This document shows positions 17,305 through 25,054 of a stretch of DNA of 64,000 bases, one piece after another. Source of the DNA: Rohdeia sp041398665. GTDB taxonomy: Bacteria > Planctomycetota > UBA1135 > GCA-002686595. Within the stretch, counting starts at the first letter, position 1. The number at the start of each line of letters is the position of its first letter. The translations under genes and the position numbers were made by a program. The DNA is taken from assembly GCA_041398665.1 (NCBI GenBank), contig JAWKUH010000012.1:1-64000 (forward strand), given 5' to 3'. The notes beneath the pieces were generated by a model. The model searched no databases. It was not told the origin of the DNA and worked only from the letters and a program-made list of their open reading frames with translations.

Positions 17305-18281
17305 AGGTCCTGCTCGTCACGAAGAGCGACGACAACGAGAGCGTCGCGCTGGTCGGCAGTGCGCTCCTCGAGCTCGGCGCCGAACCGGTCCGCTTCGACA
17401 CGGACCACTACCCCCCCGGGATCCGACTCTCGCGGAGGACGTCGAACGACGGTCGCGACGGCGACCTCGTGATCGACGGTGTCCGGCACGCGCTCGACGA
17501 GTTCGACTCGGTCTGGCACCGTCGGCTCGCGATCGGTGCGCGGATCCCGGCCGACATGGACGCGCAGCTGCGCGGAGCGTCGCTGGGCGAGGCGCGTCGC
17601 GTGCTCCTGGGCGCGCTGGCCGCGCTCGACGCGTTCGTCCTCGATCCGCGCGAACGCCTCGAGAGCTCGTCGAACAAGGAGATGCAGCTCGACCTCGCGC
17701 GCGAGGTCGGTCTCGACGTGCCTCGCACGCTCGTGTCGAACGACCCCGACGCGGTCCGCGCGTTCGCGGACGAGCTGGGCGGCGCGATCGTGACCAAGAT
17801 GATGAGTTCGTTCGCCGTGTACGAGGAGGGTCGCGAGCAGGTCGTGTTCACGAACCCGGTGACGGCGGCGGACCTCGCCGACCTCGACGGACTGCGCTTC
17901 TGCCCCATGACGTTCCAGGAGACGCTCCGTAAGAGCGTCGAGCTGCGCGTCACGGTCGTCGGCGAACGCGTGTTCGCGGCGTCGATCGACTCGCAGGCGC
18001 TCGACGGATCGCGCCACGACTGGCGCCGCGAGGGCACGGCGCTGATGGAGGAGTGGCGCGAGTACGAGCTGCCGGAAGGCGTGCGCACGGGGCTGCTCGC
18101 GATGATGGAGCGCCTCGGGCTCAACTACGGCGCGGCCGACTTCGTCGTCACGCCCGAGGGTCGTTGCGTGTTCCTCGAGATCAATCCCTCGGGGGAGTTC
18201 TTCTGGCTCGAGCGCGTGCCCGGCTTCCCGATCTCGCGCTGTCTCGCCGAGGTCCTGACGGGCGCGGTCGAGCGGCGCTGA
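17301..18281 (+). CDS. mdnC: MdnC/MvdD-type ATP-grasp ligase (omega-ester-forming graspetide maturase)
   Basis: This is a 326-residue ATP-grasp protein starting at the ATG that overlaps the previous stop. Family landmarks are VLLVTKSDDNESVALVGSAL, PVRFDTDHYPPGIRL, VWHRRLAIGARIP, NKEMQLDLAREVGLDVPRTL, IVTKMMSSFAVYEEG, LRFCPMTFQETLRKSVELR and the ATP/Mg site VFLEINPSGEFFWLE. The NPxGEFFWLE ending and the LRFCPMTFQE segment match MdnC (MvdD), the enzyme that binds the PFFARxL leader and makes the two Thr/Ser to Asp/Glu esters before MdnB acts. Both ligases look intact, so the lactam step should be available for core 1. The convergent S41 peptidase stop lies 6 bp beyond its stop. No acetyltransferase (MdnD) is nearby. 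Confidence 0.92.
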   Translation: MKVLLVTKSDDNESVALVGSALLELGAEPVRFDTDHYPPGIRLSRRTSNDGRDGDLVIDGVRHALDEFDSVWHRRLAIGARIPADMDAQLRGASLGEARRVLLGALAALDAFVLDPRERLESSSNKEMQLDLAREVGLDVPRTLVSNDPDAVRAFADELGGAIVTKMMSSFAVYEEGREQVVFTNPVTAADLADLDGLRFCPMTFQETLRKSVELRVTVVGERVFAASIDSQALDGSRHDWRREGTALMEEWREYELPEGVRTGLLAMMERLGLNYGAADFVVTPEGRCVFLEINPSGEFFWLERVPGFPISRCLAEVLTGAVERR

Positions 18282-18287
18282 GCACCG

Positions 18288-19883
18288 TCACTTCGCGTCG
18301 GCGCGCAGCCGTTCGAGCGCCGCGGCGACGACGGGGTCCGCCTTCTCGGTGAACGCCTCCGGCGCGAATTCGAGGACGACGTCGGGCGCGACGCCGATCC
18401 GCTCGATCGGATTCCCGTCGGGATCCATGTCGAGCCAGCGCGGGAGGTTCACGACGACGCCGTGCTCGAGCTCGAGGCGGCGCGGGTTGCCGCTCGACCC
18501 GGCCGTCGGGTCCCCCATCGTCACGACGTTCGGCGCCTGCGCGAGCATGAGGGCGAACGACTCGGCCGAGCTCATCGTGCGACGGCCCTGCAGCACGACG
18601 ACCGGCGCCTCGTAGCGCGGCTCGTCGCGCGGGCCGACCACGCGGTCGTAGATCGGCCCGAGGTCGTCGTGCCGCTTGCCGCTGCGGTAGCGGTTCTTCG
18701 AGTAGACGACCTCTTCCGTCACGAACCGCCCCGCCATGCGCTGCGCGAGCGTCTCGTCGCCGCCGCCGTTGAAGCGCAGGTCGAGGACCAGGCCCTTCGT
18801 GTCGAGCAGCGCGTCGAGCTCGGCGTCGAAGAGCGCGGGGAGATCGGCGTCGGAGAGCCCCGCGACGCACAGGTAGCCGATGCCGTCCTCGGTGCGCGCG
18901 GTGTGGAGCTCCTTGCCGCGCTGCGTCGTCGACCCGACGGTCGCGCGCGTCCCGTTCCAGTTCCCGTTGAGCGGTCGTTCGCGGGTGTAACCCGGCAGGA
19001 ACTGCTCGCCCTGCTTCACCCACACGTGCAGGTCCTCGAGGCGCGCGAGCATGTCCGAAACGAGCGCCGCCGCGAGGTACTCGGTCCCTGCGCGAGGCAC
19101 GAGCGCGCGATACTCCTTGCGGACGTCGTCCCAGTCGAGGTCGGGGAGCGAGACGAAGCCCGCGTACTCCGCGTCGAACGCCTCCCACGCCCGGTCGAGC
19201 AGGTCGCCCGCGTCCTTCTTCGAGATCGGCGGCGACGGAGGCACCGGCTGTGACTCGAAGTCGGCGACGTACTCGAGACGGTGCTCGTTCCGGTCGACGC
19301 ACCAGAGGCGGCGCGGACCGCCGTCGACGTCGAGGTCGACGAGCGTGACGCCGCGCGGCACGACCGTCGGGTTGCCGGCGGGCGTCGACCACTTCCATCC
19401 GATCTTCGCGCGCGCCACGCGGCTCGCCTCGGCGCGCAGGAAGCCGTCGCCGCGACCCTTCACGGTGCGCGACGGGAAGATCTGCTCCACCTCGCCCGGG
19501 GCGAAGCGCAGGAAGATCGCCGCGGTGCGCTCGCGCTTCCCGCCCACCTCGCTCGCGACCTTGGCCGGCTCGTCGGGGAACACCACGGCCCACAGGACGT
19601 TCGTGCCGTCGTGCGCCAGCGCGACCTGCGCCTTGCCGCACGAGATCTCGAGCCCGTCGAACTCGAGGTCGAAGGACGCGAGGCGCCAGACGTCCTCGGC
19701 GTCGCAGACCGGGAACAGCCCGTTGGCGCTCCACTCGAGCGTCGCCGGGTAGACCTTCGAGAGGTCCTCCCCGAGCGCGCTCTTGGGAGCGGTCGACGGC
19801 GCGACGGTCGGCGGGTCGGTCGGCGCGGCGGGCGCCGCGAGGGCGGGCGCGGCGAGGGCGAGCGCGAGGGCGGCGAGCTTCAT
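18288..19883 (-). CDS. S41-family peptidase, exported
   Basis: This is a 531-residue protein with an Ala-rich signal peptide (residues 1-17). The first 220 residues form a poorly conserved N-terminal domain. From about residue 230 a helical region (KKDAGDLLDRAWEAFDAEYAGF) resembles the tricorn/CtpA-type cap. The C-terminal catalytic domain includes GIGYLCVAGLSD, KGLVLDLRFNGGGDETLAQRMAG, VVLQGRRTMSSAESFALMLAQ and GDPTAGSSGNPRRLELEHGVVVNLP. The Ser in TMSSAES is the expected nucleophile, with the GDPTAGSSG loop after it. S41 enzymes trim C-termini of secreted proteins. A role in graspetide processing is not indicated, since the gene faces the cluster from the opposite strand. Start chosen for the signal peptide; 189 bp separate it from the divergent SEL1 gene. 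Confidence 0.82.
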   Translation of the reverse strand: MKLAALALALAAPALAAPAAPTDPPTVAPSTAPKSALGEDLSKVYPATLEWSANGLFPVCDAEDVWRLASFDLEFDGLEISCGKAQVALAHDGTNVLWAVVFPDEPAKVASEVGGKRERTAAIFLRFAPGEVEQIFPSRTVKGRGDGFLRAEASRVARAKIGWKWSTPAGNPTVVPRGVTLVDLDVDGGPRRLWCVDRNEHRLEYVADFESQPVPPSPPISKKDAGDLLDRAWEAFDAEYAGFVSLPDLDWDDVRKEYRALVPRAGTEYLAAALVSDMLARLEDLHVWVKQGEQFLPGYTRERPLNGNWNGTRATVGSTTQRGKELHTARTEDGIGYLCVAGLSDADLPALFDAELDALLDTKGLVLDLRFNGGGDETLAQRMAGRFVTEEVVYSKNRYRSGKRHDDLGPIYDRVVGPRDEPRYEAPVVVLQGRRTMSSAESFALMLAQAPNVVTMGDPTAGSSGNPRRLELEHGVVVNLPRWLDMDPDGNPIERIGVAPDVVLEFAPEAFTEKADPVVAAALERLRADAK

Positions 19884-20072
19884 CCGGGGCCTCCTGGGTC
19901 CTGTCGGTGCGGGTCGATCCTCCCGGAACGCGCCCCTTCGGGCAACTGCGGGTCCGCGGGGACCCGCGGTCGCGCGGAGCGGCCGGGTGTCGTGACGCCG
20001 GGTCCCCGGATTTCGTCCCACGGCCGCCGATCGGGCTCAACCGGGCGGAGGGTCGACACCGATACCGGGCGA

Positions 20073-21350
20073 ATGATCTCCGCGTCCCGCCCCCTCGTCC
20101 TCCTCTCCGCCCTCCTCCTCGTCGCCGCCGGGTGCAGCAGCCCGTCCCGTGTCGGCTGGTACGCCTACGACGGCGGCGACTACTCCGGCGCCATCGCCGC
20201 GTGGTCGCCGATCGCCGCCGAAGGTGATGCCGACGCCCAGTTCCTGATGGGCGTCATGCACGACGAGGGTCGCGGCGTCGACTCGGACCGCTTCGAAGCG
20301 GCGCGCTGGTACGCGCTCGCCTCCGACCAGGGTCACGCCGCGGCGCAGAACAACCTCGGCCTCCTCTTCTACCGGGGCGAGGGCGTGGCGCAGGACCGCG
20401 ACGAGGCGGCGCGCCTCTTCCGTCTGTCCGCCGACCAGGGCTTCGCGGCGGCGCGCACGAACCTCGGCGTCATGTACCTCACGGGCGAGTCGGTCGGACG
20501 CGACCCGCAGCGCGCCCGCGAGCTGATCTCGACCGCCGCCGAACAGGGCGACGCCCGCGCCCAGCGCATCCTCGGCACGATGCAGCGCCGCGGGTTCGCG
20601 GAGGGCGACGACGCCACCGCGACGCAGTGGTTCGAGCGCGCCGCCGAGTCCGGCGACGCCGAAGCGCAGTACACCGTCGGCGTCCTCGCCTACCGCGGCG
20701 ACGGCACGTCGCAGGACTTCGGCTGGGCCCGCACGTGGTTCGAGACCGCGGCCGAGCAGGGGCACCCGCGCGCCGAGTTCGCGCTCGGCTGGATGCACCA
20801 CCGCGGCATCGGCTGCGAGGTCGACGACGCGGCGGCGGCCGACTGGTTCCGCCGCGCCGCCGAGCACGGACTCGAGTCGGCGCAGGTGAGCTACGGCCTC
20901 CTCCTCGTCGAAGGTCAGGGCGTCGACGCCGACCCGCAGGAGGGTGCGAAGTGGCTGCAACGCGCCGCGCGCGCCGGCTCGCCGCAGGCGCAGTACAACC
21001 TCGGCATGCTCTACCTCAAGGGCCGGGGCGTCGAGCAGGACGACACGCGCGCCGCGCGCTGGTTCGGCGAAGCCGCCGAGCAGGGCCTCGCCGAGGCGCA
21101 GAACCGGATCGCCTCGATGTACCAGTTCGGCCAGGGCGTCGAGCAGGACGAGGCCCAGGCCTTCGCCTGGTACTGCCTCGCCGCGATCGGAGGCATCGAG
21201 GACGCCGCGAAGATGCGCGACGGTCTCGTGCAACGCCTCGGACGTGAACAGCTCGAGCGCGGCAAGCTGCGCGCGGAGGCCTGGCTCCACGAGAACGGCA
21301 CCGCGAGCCGCCCGTCCGCGAGCGGTTCGGTCTCGCGCCGCGACGACTGA
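20073..21350 (+). CDS. SEL1-repeat lipoprotein
   Basis: This is a 425-residue protein with a signal peptide and lipobox ending at Cys21 (VAAGC). It is followed by about ten SEL1/TPR-like repeats of 36 residues, each with an AxxxLGxMYxxGxGVxxDxxxAxxWF pattern (for example AAQNNLGLLFYRGEGVAQD and PQAQYNLGMLYLKGRGVEQD). SEL1 proteins are adaptor scaffolds that hold protein complexes together; no enzymatic motif is present. The longer in-frame extension upstream lies antisense to the S41 peptidase and is rejected, because the ATG at 20073 starts a proper signal peptide. A perfect terminator hairpin follows 28 bp after the stop. Confidence 0.9.
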   Translation: MISASRPLVLLSALLLVAAGCSSPSRVGWYAYDGGDYSGAIAAWSPIAAEGDADAQFLMGVMHDEGRGVDSDRFEAARWYALASDQGHAAAQNNLGLLFYRGEGVAQDRDEAARLFRLSADQGFAAARTNLGVMYLTGESVGRDPQRARELISTAAEQGDARAQRILGTMQRRGFAEGDDATATQWFERAAESGDAEAQYTVGVLAYRGDGTSQDFGWARTWFETAAEQGHPRAEFALGWMHHRGIGCEVDDAAAADWFRRAAEHGLESAQVSYGLLLVEGQGVDADPQEGAKWLQRAARAGSPQAQYNLGMLYLKGRGVEQDDTRAARWFGEAAEQGLAEAQNRIASMYQFGQGVEQDEAQAFAWYCLAAIGGIEDAAKMRDGLVQRLGREQLERGKLRAEAWLHENGTASRPSASGSVSRRDD

Positions 21351-21377
21351 TCGCGAACCGGACGCCGATCGTGACGG

Positions 21378-21420
21378 CGCGCGGGCCCTCCTCCGACCGA
21401 GTCGGAGGAGGGCCCGCGCG
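21378..21420. terminator. bidirectional terminator hairpin between convergent genes
   Basis: A perfect 20-bp stem (21378-21397 with 21401-21420) has a 3-nt CGA loop. It lies midway between the stop of the SEL1 gene and the stop of the TPR lipoprotein gene on the other strand, so it can end transcription from both sides. Confidence 0.85.
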
Positions 21421-21444
21421 CGTTCGTACCGCCGTGTCCGTGGA

Positions 21445-23028
21445 TCAGTCGCGGACGCTGCGCTCCACCTGCTCGAGCAGGCGCTGCACGAAGTCGCGCT
21501 CGTCGAGCTGCGCCGCACGCTTGACGAGCGGGAGCGCCGCGGCGTAGTCGCGCGCGCGAACGAGCATCTGGCCGTGGTGCAACTTGGCCTCGGCCTCGAA
21601 GCCGTCGAGGTCGGCAGCGCGCTCGTAGTAGAACGCCGCGCGCTCCGGCTCCTCCGTCCGCGCGTAGTGGTCGCCCATCAGGATCAGCGCGCCGCCGTCG
21701 GACGGGTCGAGGTCGATGATCTCCTGCAGCTTCGTGACGTGGCCGTCGGGGTCGCCGAGCGCCATCGCGACGCGCGCCTCGAGGCGCAGGATCTCCTTGC
21801 GGTCGGGGATCTCGAGCAGGCCCGCGTAGACCTCCTCGACGTGGTCCAGGACCTTCTTCGCGGGGACGTTCGCGTTGCGCTGGGCGAGACCGGCGACCTG
21901 CCGGAGCGCGGACTCGACCTCGGCGACCGGGTTCGCGTCGATCGCTCGGACGTAGGCGTCGGCGGCGAGGTCGTACAGCCCCGACGTCGTGTAGATGTCG
22001 CCGAGCAGCGCGAGCGACTGCGGCGTCGAACCGCCGAGCGCGTCGACCATCTCGAGGTTCTCGACGGCCTCGTCGGTCCGCGTCGAACGCACGAGCGCCA
22101 TGGCCTGCGCGAGCCAGAACTTGGGCTCGCCGGGCTGGTCGCGGATCAGCGAGTCGTAGAGCGCGATCGCCTCGCCGAAGCGACGTTGGCGCGTCAGCGC
22201 CTCGCCCAGACCGACCTTCCAGCCGACCGAGTCGGGGTCGAGCATCGACGCGGTGCGGAACGCGGACTCCGCGGCGACGTACTCCTGCAGCTTCGTGTAG
22301 GCGACGCCGACGAGTCCGTACGTCAGCGCGTCGCCGCCGCCCATCTCGATCACCTTCGTGAACGCGCGCACCGTGTTCGCGTAGTCGTTGCGGCGCGCGT
22401 AGATCTGCGCGAGTCCGCTCCAGGCGCGGCGGAAGTTCGGGTACTTCTCGATCGCGACCAGGAAGTCGGCCTCGGCCTCGTCGAGCTCGTCGCGCTGGAA
22501 GTGGAGGTTGCCGACGACGAAGTCGAACGCGGCGGAGGCGGCCGGCCCGCGCTGCTTGTTCGCGAACTTCTCGGCCTCCTCCATGCGCTGCGTGTAGAGC
22601 AGCTCGACGAGCTGTCCCCACTTCTCCGTCTCGCTGCCGAAGAGCGGCGGCTCGACCTCGGACACGGCGACGTAGCTCTCGACCAGTCGGCGGCGGAACG
22701 CCGGGTCGGTCCAGAGCGTGCTCTCGGAGAGGTCGACCGTGGGGTCCACGGAGGGGCGCGCCGGCAGCGGTGACGCCGCGTCGAACCCGAGCGGGGCCGA
22801 CTCGACGAACGCGTCGTCCTGCGGAGCGGGCGCCGTCGCCTCGGTCGCGGACGCGCCGACCGGGGCCGAAGCCTCGACGGTCCCCGCCGCGCTCTCGTCC
22901 GTGCTCGCCGCGCGCGAGCCGCCGGGTGCCCTGACGGGACCGATGCCGTCGCCGCGCAGACCGGCGCAGGAGGCGAGCGGCAGGAGCAGGAGCGCCGCCG
23001 TGCAGACGCTGATCGTGACGTGTCTCAT
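21445..23028 (-). CDS. TPR lipoprotein at the end of the TonB-system operon
   Basis: This is a 527-residue protein with a lipobox ending at Cys21 (PLASC). A low-complexity Ala/Ser/Pro linker runs to about residue 110, then about ten tetratricopeptide repeats (e.g. AASAAFDFVVGNLHFQRDELDEA, RRAWSGLAQIYARRNDYANTV, TYGLVGVAYTKLQEYVAAESAF). Its ATG overlaps the TonB stop (ATGA), so it is translationally coupled to TonB. A TPR protein at the end of a DUF3450-TolQ-TolQ-ExbD-TonB operon is the usual order in TtpC-type TonB systems, where it is thought to assist energy transfer to the receptor. No peptidase or kinase motif is seen. Confidence 0.88.
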   Translation of the reverse strand: MRHVTISVCTAALLLLPLASCAGLRGDGIGPVRAPGGSRAASTDESAAGTVEASAPVGASATEATAPAPQDDAFVESAPLGFDAASPLPARPSVDPTVDLSESTLWTDPAFRRRLVESYVAVSEVEPPLFGSETEKWGQLVELLYTQRMEEAEKFANKQRGPAASAAFDFVVGNLHFQRDELDEAEADFLVAIEKYPNFRRAWSGLAQIYARRNDYANTVRAFTKVIEMGGGDALTYGLVGVAYTKLQEYVAAESAFRTASMLDPDSVGWKVGLGEALTRQRRFGEAIALYDSLIRDQPGEPKFWLAQAMALVRSTRTDEAVENLEMVDALGGSTPQSLALLGDIYTTSGLYDLAADAYVRAIDANPVAEVESALRQVAGLAQRNANVPAKKVLDHVEEVYAGLLEIPDRKEILRLEARVAMALGDPDGHVTKLQEIIDLDPSDGGALILMGDHYARTEEPERAAFYYERAADLDGFEAEAKLHHGQMLVRARDYAAALPLVKRAAQLDERDFVQRLLEQVERSVRD

Positions 23029-23702
23029 TTCTTGAGGCTCTCGGGGAAGGTCATCGGGACCTTCATGCGGAAGGCGACGGGTTCGCCGTCCTTGCGCGCC
23101 GGGTCGAAGCGCCACTTCTTGACGGCTTCGACCGCGGCCTTGTCGAAGGCGGGGTCGGTCGAGTCGAGGACGACGGGGTTCTTCACGCGACCGCGCACGT
23201 CGACGTCGAATGCGATGACGACGGTGGCGGGCACGCGCTTGAGCAGCTTCGGACCGAGGTCCGGGTTCTCGGGATTCGTGAGCCGCGGCGGCTGGTCGAG
23301 ATCGGTGAACGAGACCGTGGCGTCGTCGTCGGCGATCGACGAGGCGAGCGCGCCGAAGTCGAGGCCGAAGTCGCCGCCTCCGTAGAGGCCGCTCCCCGCC
23401 GCGCTCATCGCGACCTCGAGGTTGGCGAGGTCGATGTCGGGGAAGTCGTCCTGCGGCTGTTCCTCCGGCGGCTCGGGCTCCTGCTCCTGCTCCTGCTGCG
23501 GCTCCTCGACGACGTCGTCGATCGTGGGCTGCGCGACGGACTCGACCTCGTCGGTGCGGTACAGCCGCTCGTTCGACTGCGCGATGGCCTGCATCAGCGG
23601 GAGGACGAGGAAGAACGCCAGCGTGAGGACGACGGCGCCCAGCGTCCCGAGGACGCGGTCGGTGATCCTCGCGAGGAACGGTGTGCGACCGAGTTCTTCC
23701 AT
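23025..23702 (-). CDS. tonB: TonB energy-transducer protein
   Basis: This is a 225-residue protein with one N-terminal transmembrane segment (residues about 19-37). A periplasmic linker rich in Pro, Glu and Gln (about 60-85) follows, then a TonB C-terminal domain (about 150-222). That domain shows RVPATVVIAFDVDVRGRV and AAVEAVKKWRFDPARKDGEPV, the conserved strand-helix-strand that grips the TonB box of a receptor. It would pass proton-motive energy from the ExbB/ExbD complex to the TonB-dependent receptor encoded at the start of the same operon. The stop overlaps the next gene's ATG. Confidence 0.93.
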   Translation of the reverse strand: MEELGRTPFLARITDRVLGTLGAVVLTLAFFLVLPLMQAIAQSNERLYRTDEVESVAQPTIDDVVEEPQQEQEQEPEPPEEQPQDDFPDIDLANLEVAMSAAGSGLYGGGDFGLDFGALASSIADDDATVSFTDLDQPPRLTNPENPDLGPKLLKRVPATVVIAFDVDVRGRVKNPVVLDSTDPAFDKAAVEAVKKWRFDPARKDGEPVAFRMKVPMTFPESLKK

Positions 23703-23721
23703 GGCGACGGGCCTCCCGGAC

Positions 23722-24135
23722 TCAGGAGCCTCCGACGAGGGTCGCGACGCTGACCTGCTCGGCGCCGCCGAGCTTGGCCTCGTCGATGACGCGGACGAAG
23801 GTCCCGGACGAGGAGCCCTTGTCGGCCTGCACGATCACGGGGAGCTTCTCGTCCTGGATGTTGCGCTTGACGTACTGGCGCACGCCGCCGACGCCGATGT
23901 TGCGGCCGCCGGCGAAGACCTCGTTCTTCGCGCTGATCGCGATCAGGATGCTGGTCTTCTCGAGCTGCGAGGCCGTCGCTGCCTGCGGCTTGTCGACCTC
24001 GATGCCGCTCTCGTCGACGAACACCGTCGTGACGATGAAGAAGATGAGCAGGATGAAGACGCAGTCGATGAGCGGCGACATGTCGATCGCCGTCTCGACC
24101 TCGTCGTCGTTCGAAACGTCACTGAAGCGTCCCAT
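23722..24135 (-). CDS. exbD: ExbD-type biopolymer transport protein
   Basis: This is a 137-residue protein with a short cytoplasmic N-terminus, one transmembrane helix (about 20-42, MSPLIDCVFILLIFFIVTTVF) and a periplasmic domain. The Asp in the helix (Asp24) is the conserved proton-carrying residue of ExbD/TolR. It pairs with the two MotA/TolQ-type proteins encoded just upstream to form the proton-driven motor that energises TonB. Length and topology are normal for the family. It lies 19 bp before tonB. Confidence 0.94.
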   Translation of the reverse strand: MGRFSDVSNDDEVETAIDMSPLIDCVFILLIFFIVTTVFVDESGIEVDKPQAATASQLEKTSILIAISAKNEVFAGGRNIGVGGVRQYVKRNIQDEKLPVIVQADKGSSSGTFVRVIDEAKLGGAEQVSVATLVGGS

Positions 24136-24141
24136 GGTTCG

Positions 24142-25029
24142 TCACTCCTGATGTTCGGACTCGACGGCGCGGCCGTCGCGTTCGCGTGGTCCGTTGGTCC
24201 GGCCGTCGCCGGGCATCGGCGAGAGCGTGGTCTCCGGTGTGTCGTCGACGTCGTCGCCGTCGTCCGCGTCCGCGTCCGGGCCGCCGGCCTCGGAGGTCGC
24301 GAAGGCGTGCGTCCCGGCGTGCGCGGCGCCGACGCGCTCGCGCAGTCGCTCGGCGATGCGCAGTCGCGCCGCCGCCTCGGCCTCGCGCGTCAGTCGCTCG
24401 CGGATCGTCCGGTGGTGGCGCTGGAGACAGACCGACTCGAGGTGCGCGAGGAACGCCTTGTACTGCTGCAACCCGCGCGAGAGGTGGTACTGGAAGAACA
24501 GCCCGGGCAGCGCGATGACGAGCCCCGTCTCGGTGGTGATGAGCGCCTCCGAGATGCCGCCCGCGATCATGCCCATGGTCTGGTCGCCGCCGGACCCCGT
24601 CGCGAGCGCGCCGAAGGTCGTCAGCATGCCCGTCACGGTCCCGAGGAGGCCGACGAGCGGCGCGGCGCTGACGCAGATCTTCATCACGCGCAGGTCGCGC
24701 TCGAACGGCAGCGTCTCGGACACGCGGAGCTGTCGGAAGAAGAACGTCATGTCCTCCTCCGAGAGTCCGCCCGTGACGAAGTCGAGCAACGTGCCGATGC
24801 GCCCGCGCCGCTCGTCCGGAGCGTCGATCCAGCGGCGCCACGTGCGCTCCGGCACGTGCTTGAAGCCCTTGCGACGCAGCGCGAGGAACAGGCGCATCCC
24901 GACCGAGAACATCACGAACGCGATGACGGCGATCGCGATCATGGCCCAACCGCCGTCGAGCCAGATCTTCCTCGCCGCCGACCACAGCTCGGTGCCGTGA
25001 CGGACGAGTCGTTCGATCAGTTCCTGCAT
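24142..25029 (-). CDS. exbB: ExbB/TolQ/MotA-type proton-channel protein
   Basis: This is a 295-residue protein with an N-terminal helix (about 26-50). The two-helix TolQ/MotA core (about 115-195) carries AAPLVGLLGTVTGMLTTFGAL and GGISEALITTETGLVIALPGLFF, where the conserved Thr/Gly pattern lines the ion path. A charged C-terminal tail of about 80 residues, rich in Asp and Arg, is longer than in classical ExbB. It is the second of two TolQ-type proteins in the operon, and together with ExbD it should form the motor for TonB. Only 6 bp separate it from exbD. Confidence 0.92.
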   Translation of the reverse strand: MQELIERLVRHGTELWSAARKIWLDGGWAMIAIAVIAFVMFSVGMRLFLALRRKGFKHVPERTWRRWIDAPDERRGRIGTLLDFVTGGLSEEDMTFFFRQLRVSETLPFERDLRVMKICVSAAPLVGLLGTVTGMLTTFGALATGSGGDQTMGMIAGGISEALITTETGLVIALPGLFFQYHLSRGLQQYKAFLAHLESVCLQRHHRTIRERLTREAEAAARLRIAERLRERVGAAHAGTHAFATSEAGGPDADADDGDDVDDTPETTLSPMPGDGRTNGPRERDGRAVESEHQE

Positions 25030-25054
25030 GGGTGGTCCGCGCTCGGCCGTCGCC

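Noticed and set aside
18288..19883. S41 peptidase as the graspetide leader protease
   Set aside because: It is convergent with the cluster and not co-transcribed, and the C39 exporter is the better candidate.
19281..20072. N-terminal extension of the SEL1 gene
   Set aside because: It lies antisense to the S41 peptidase; the ATG at 20073 begins a proper lipoprotein signal.
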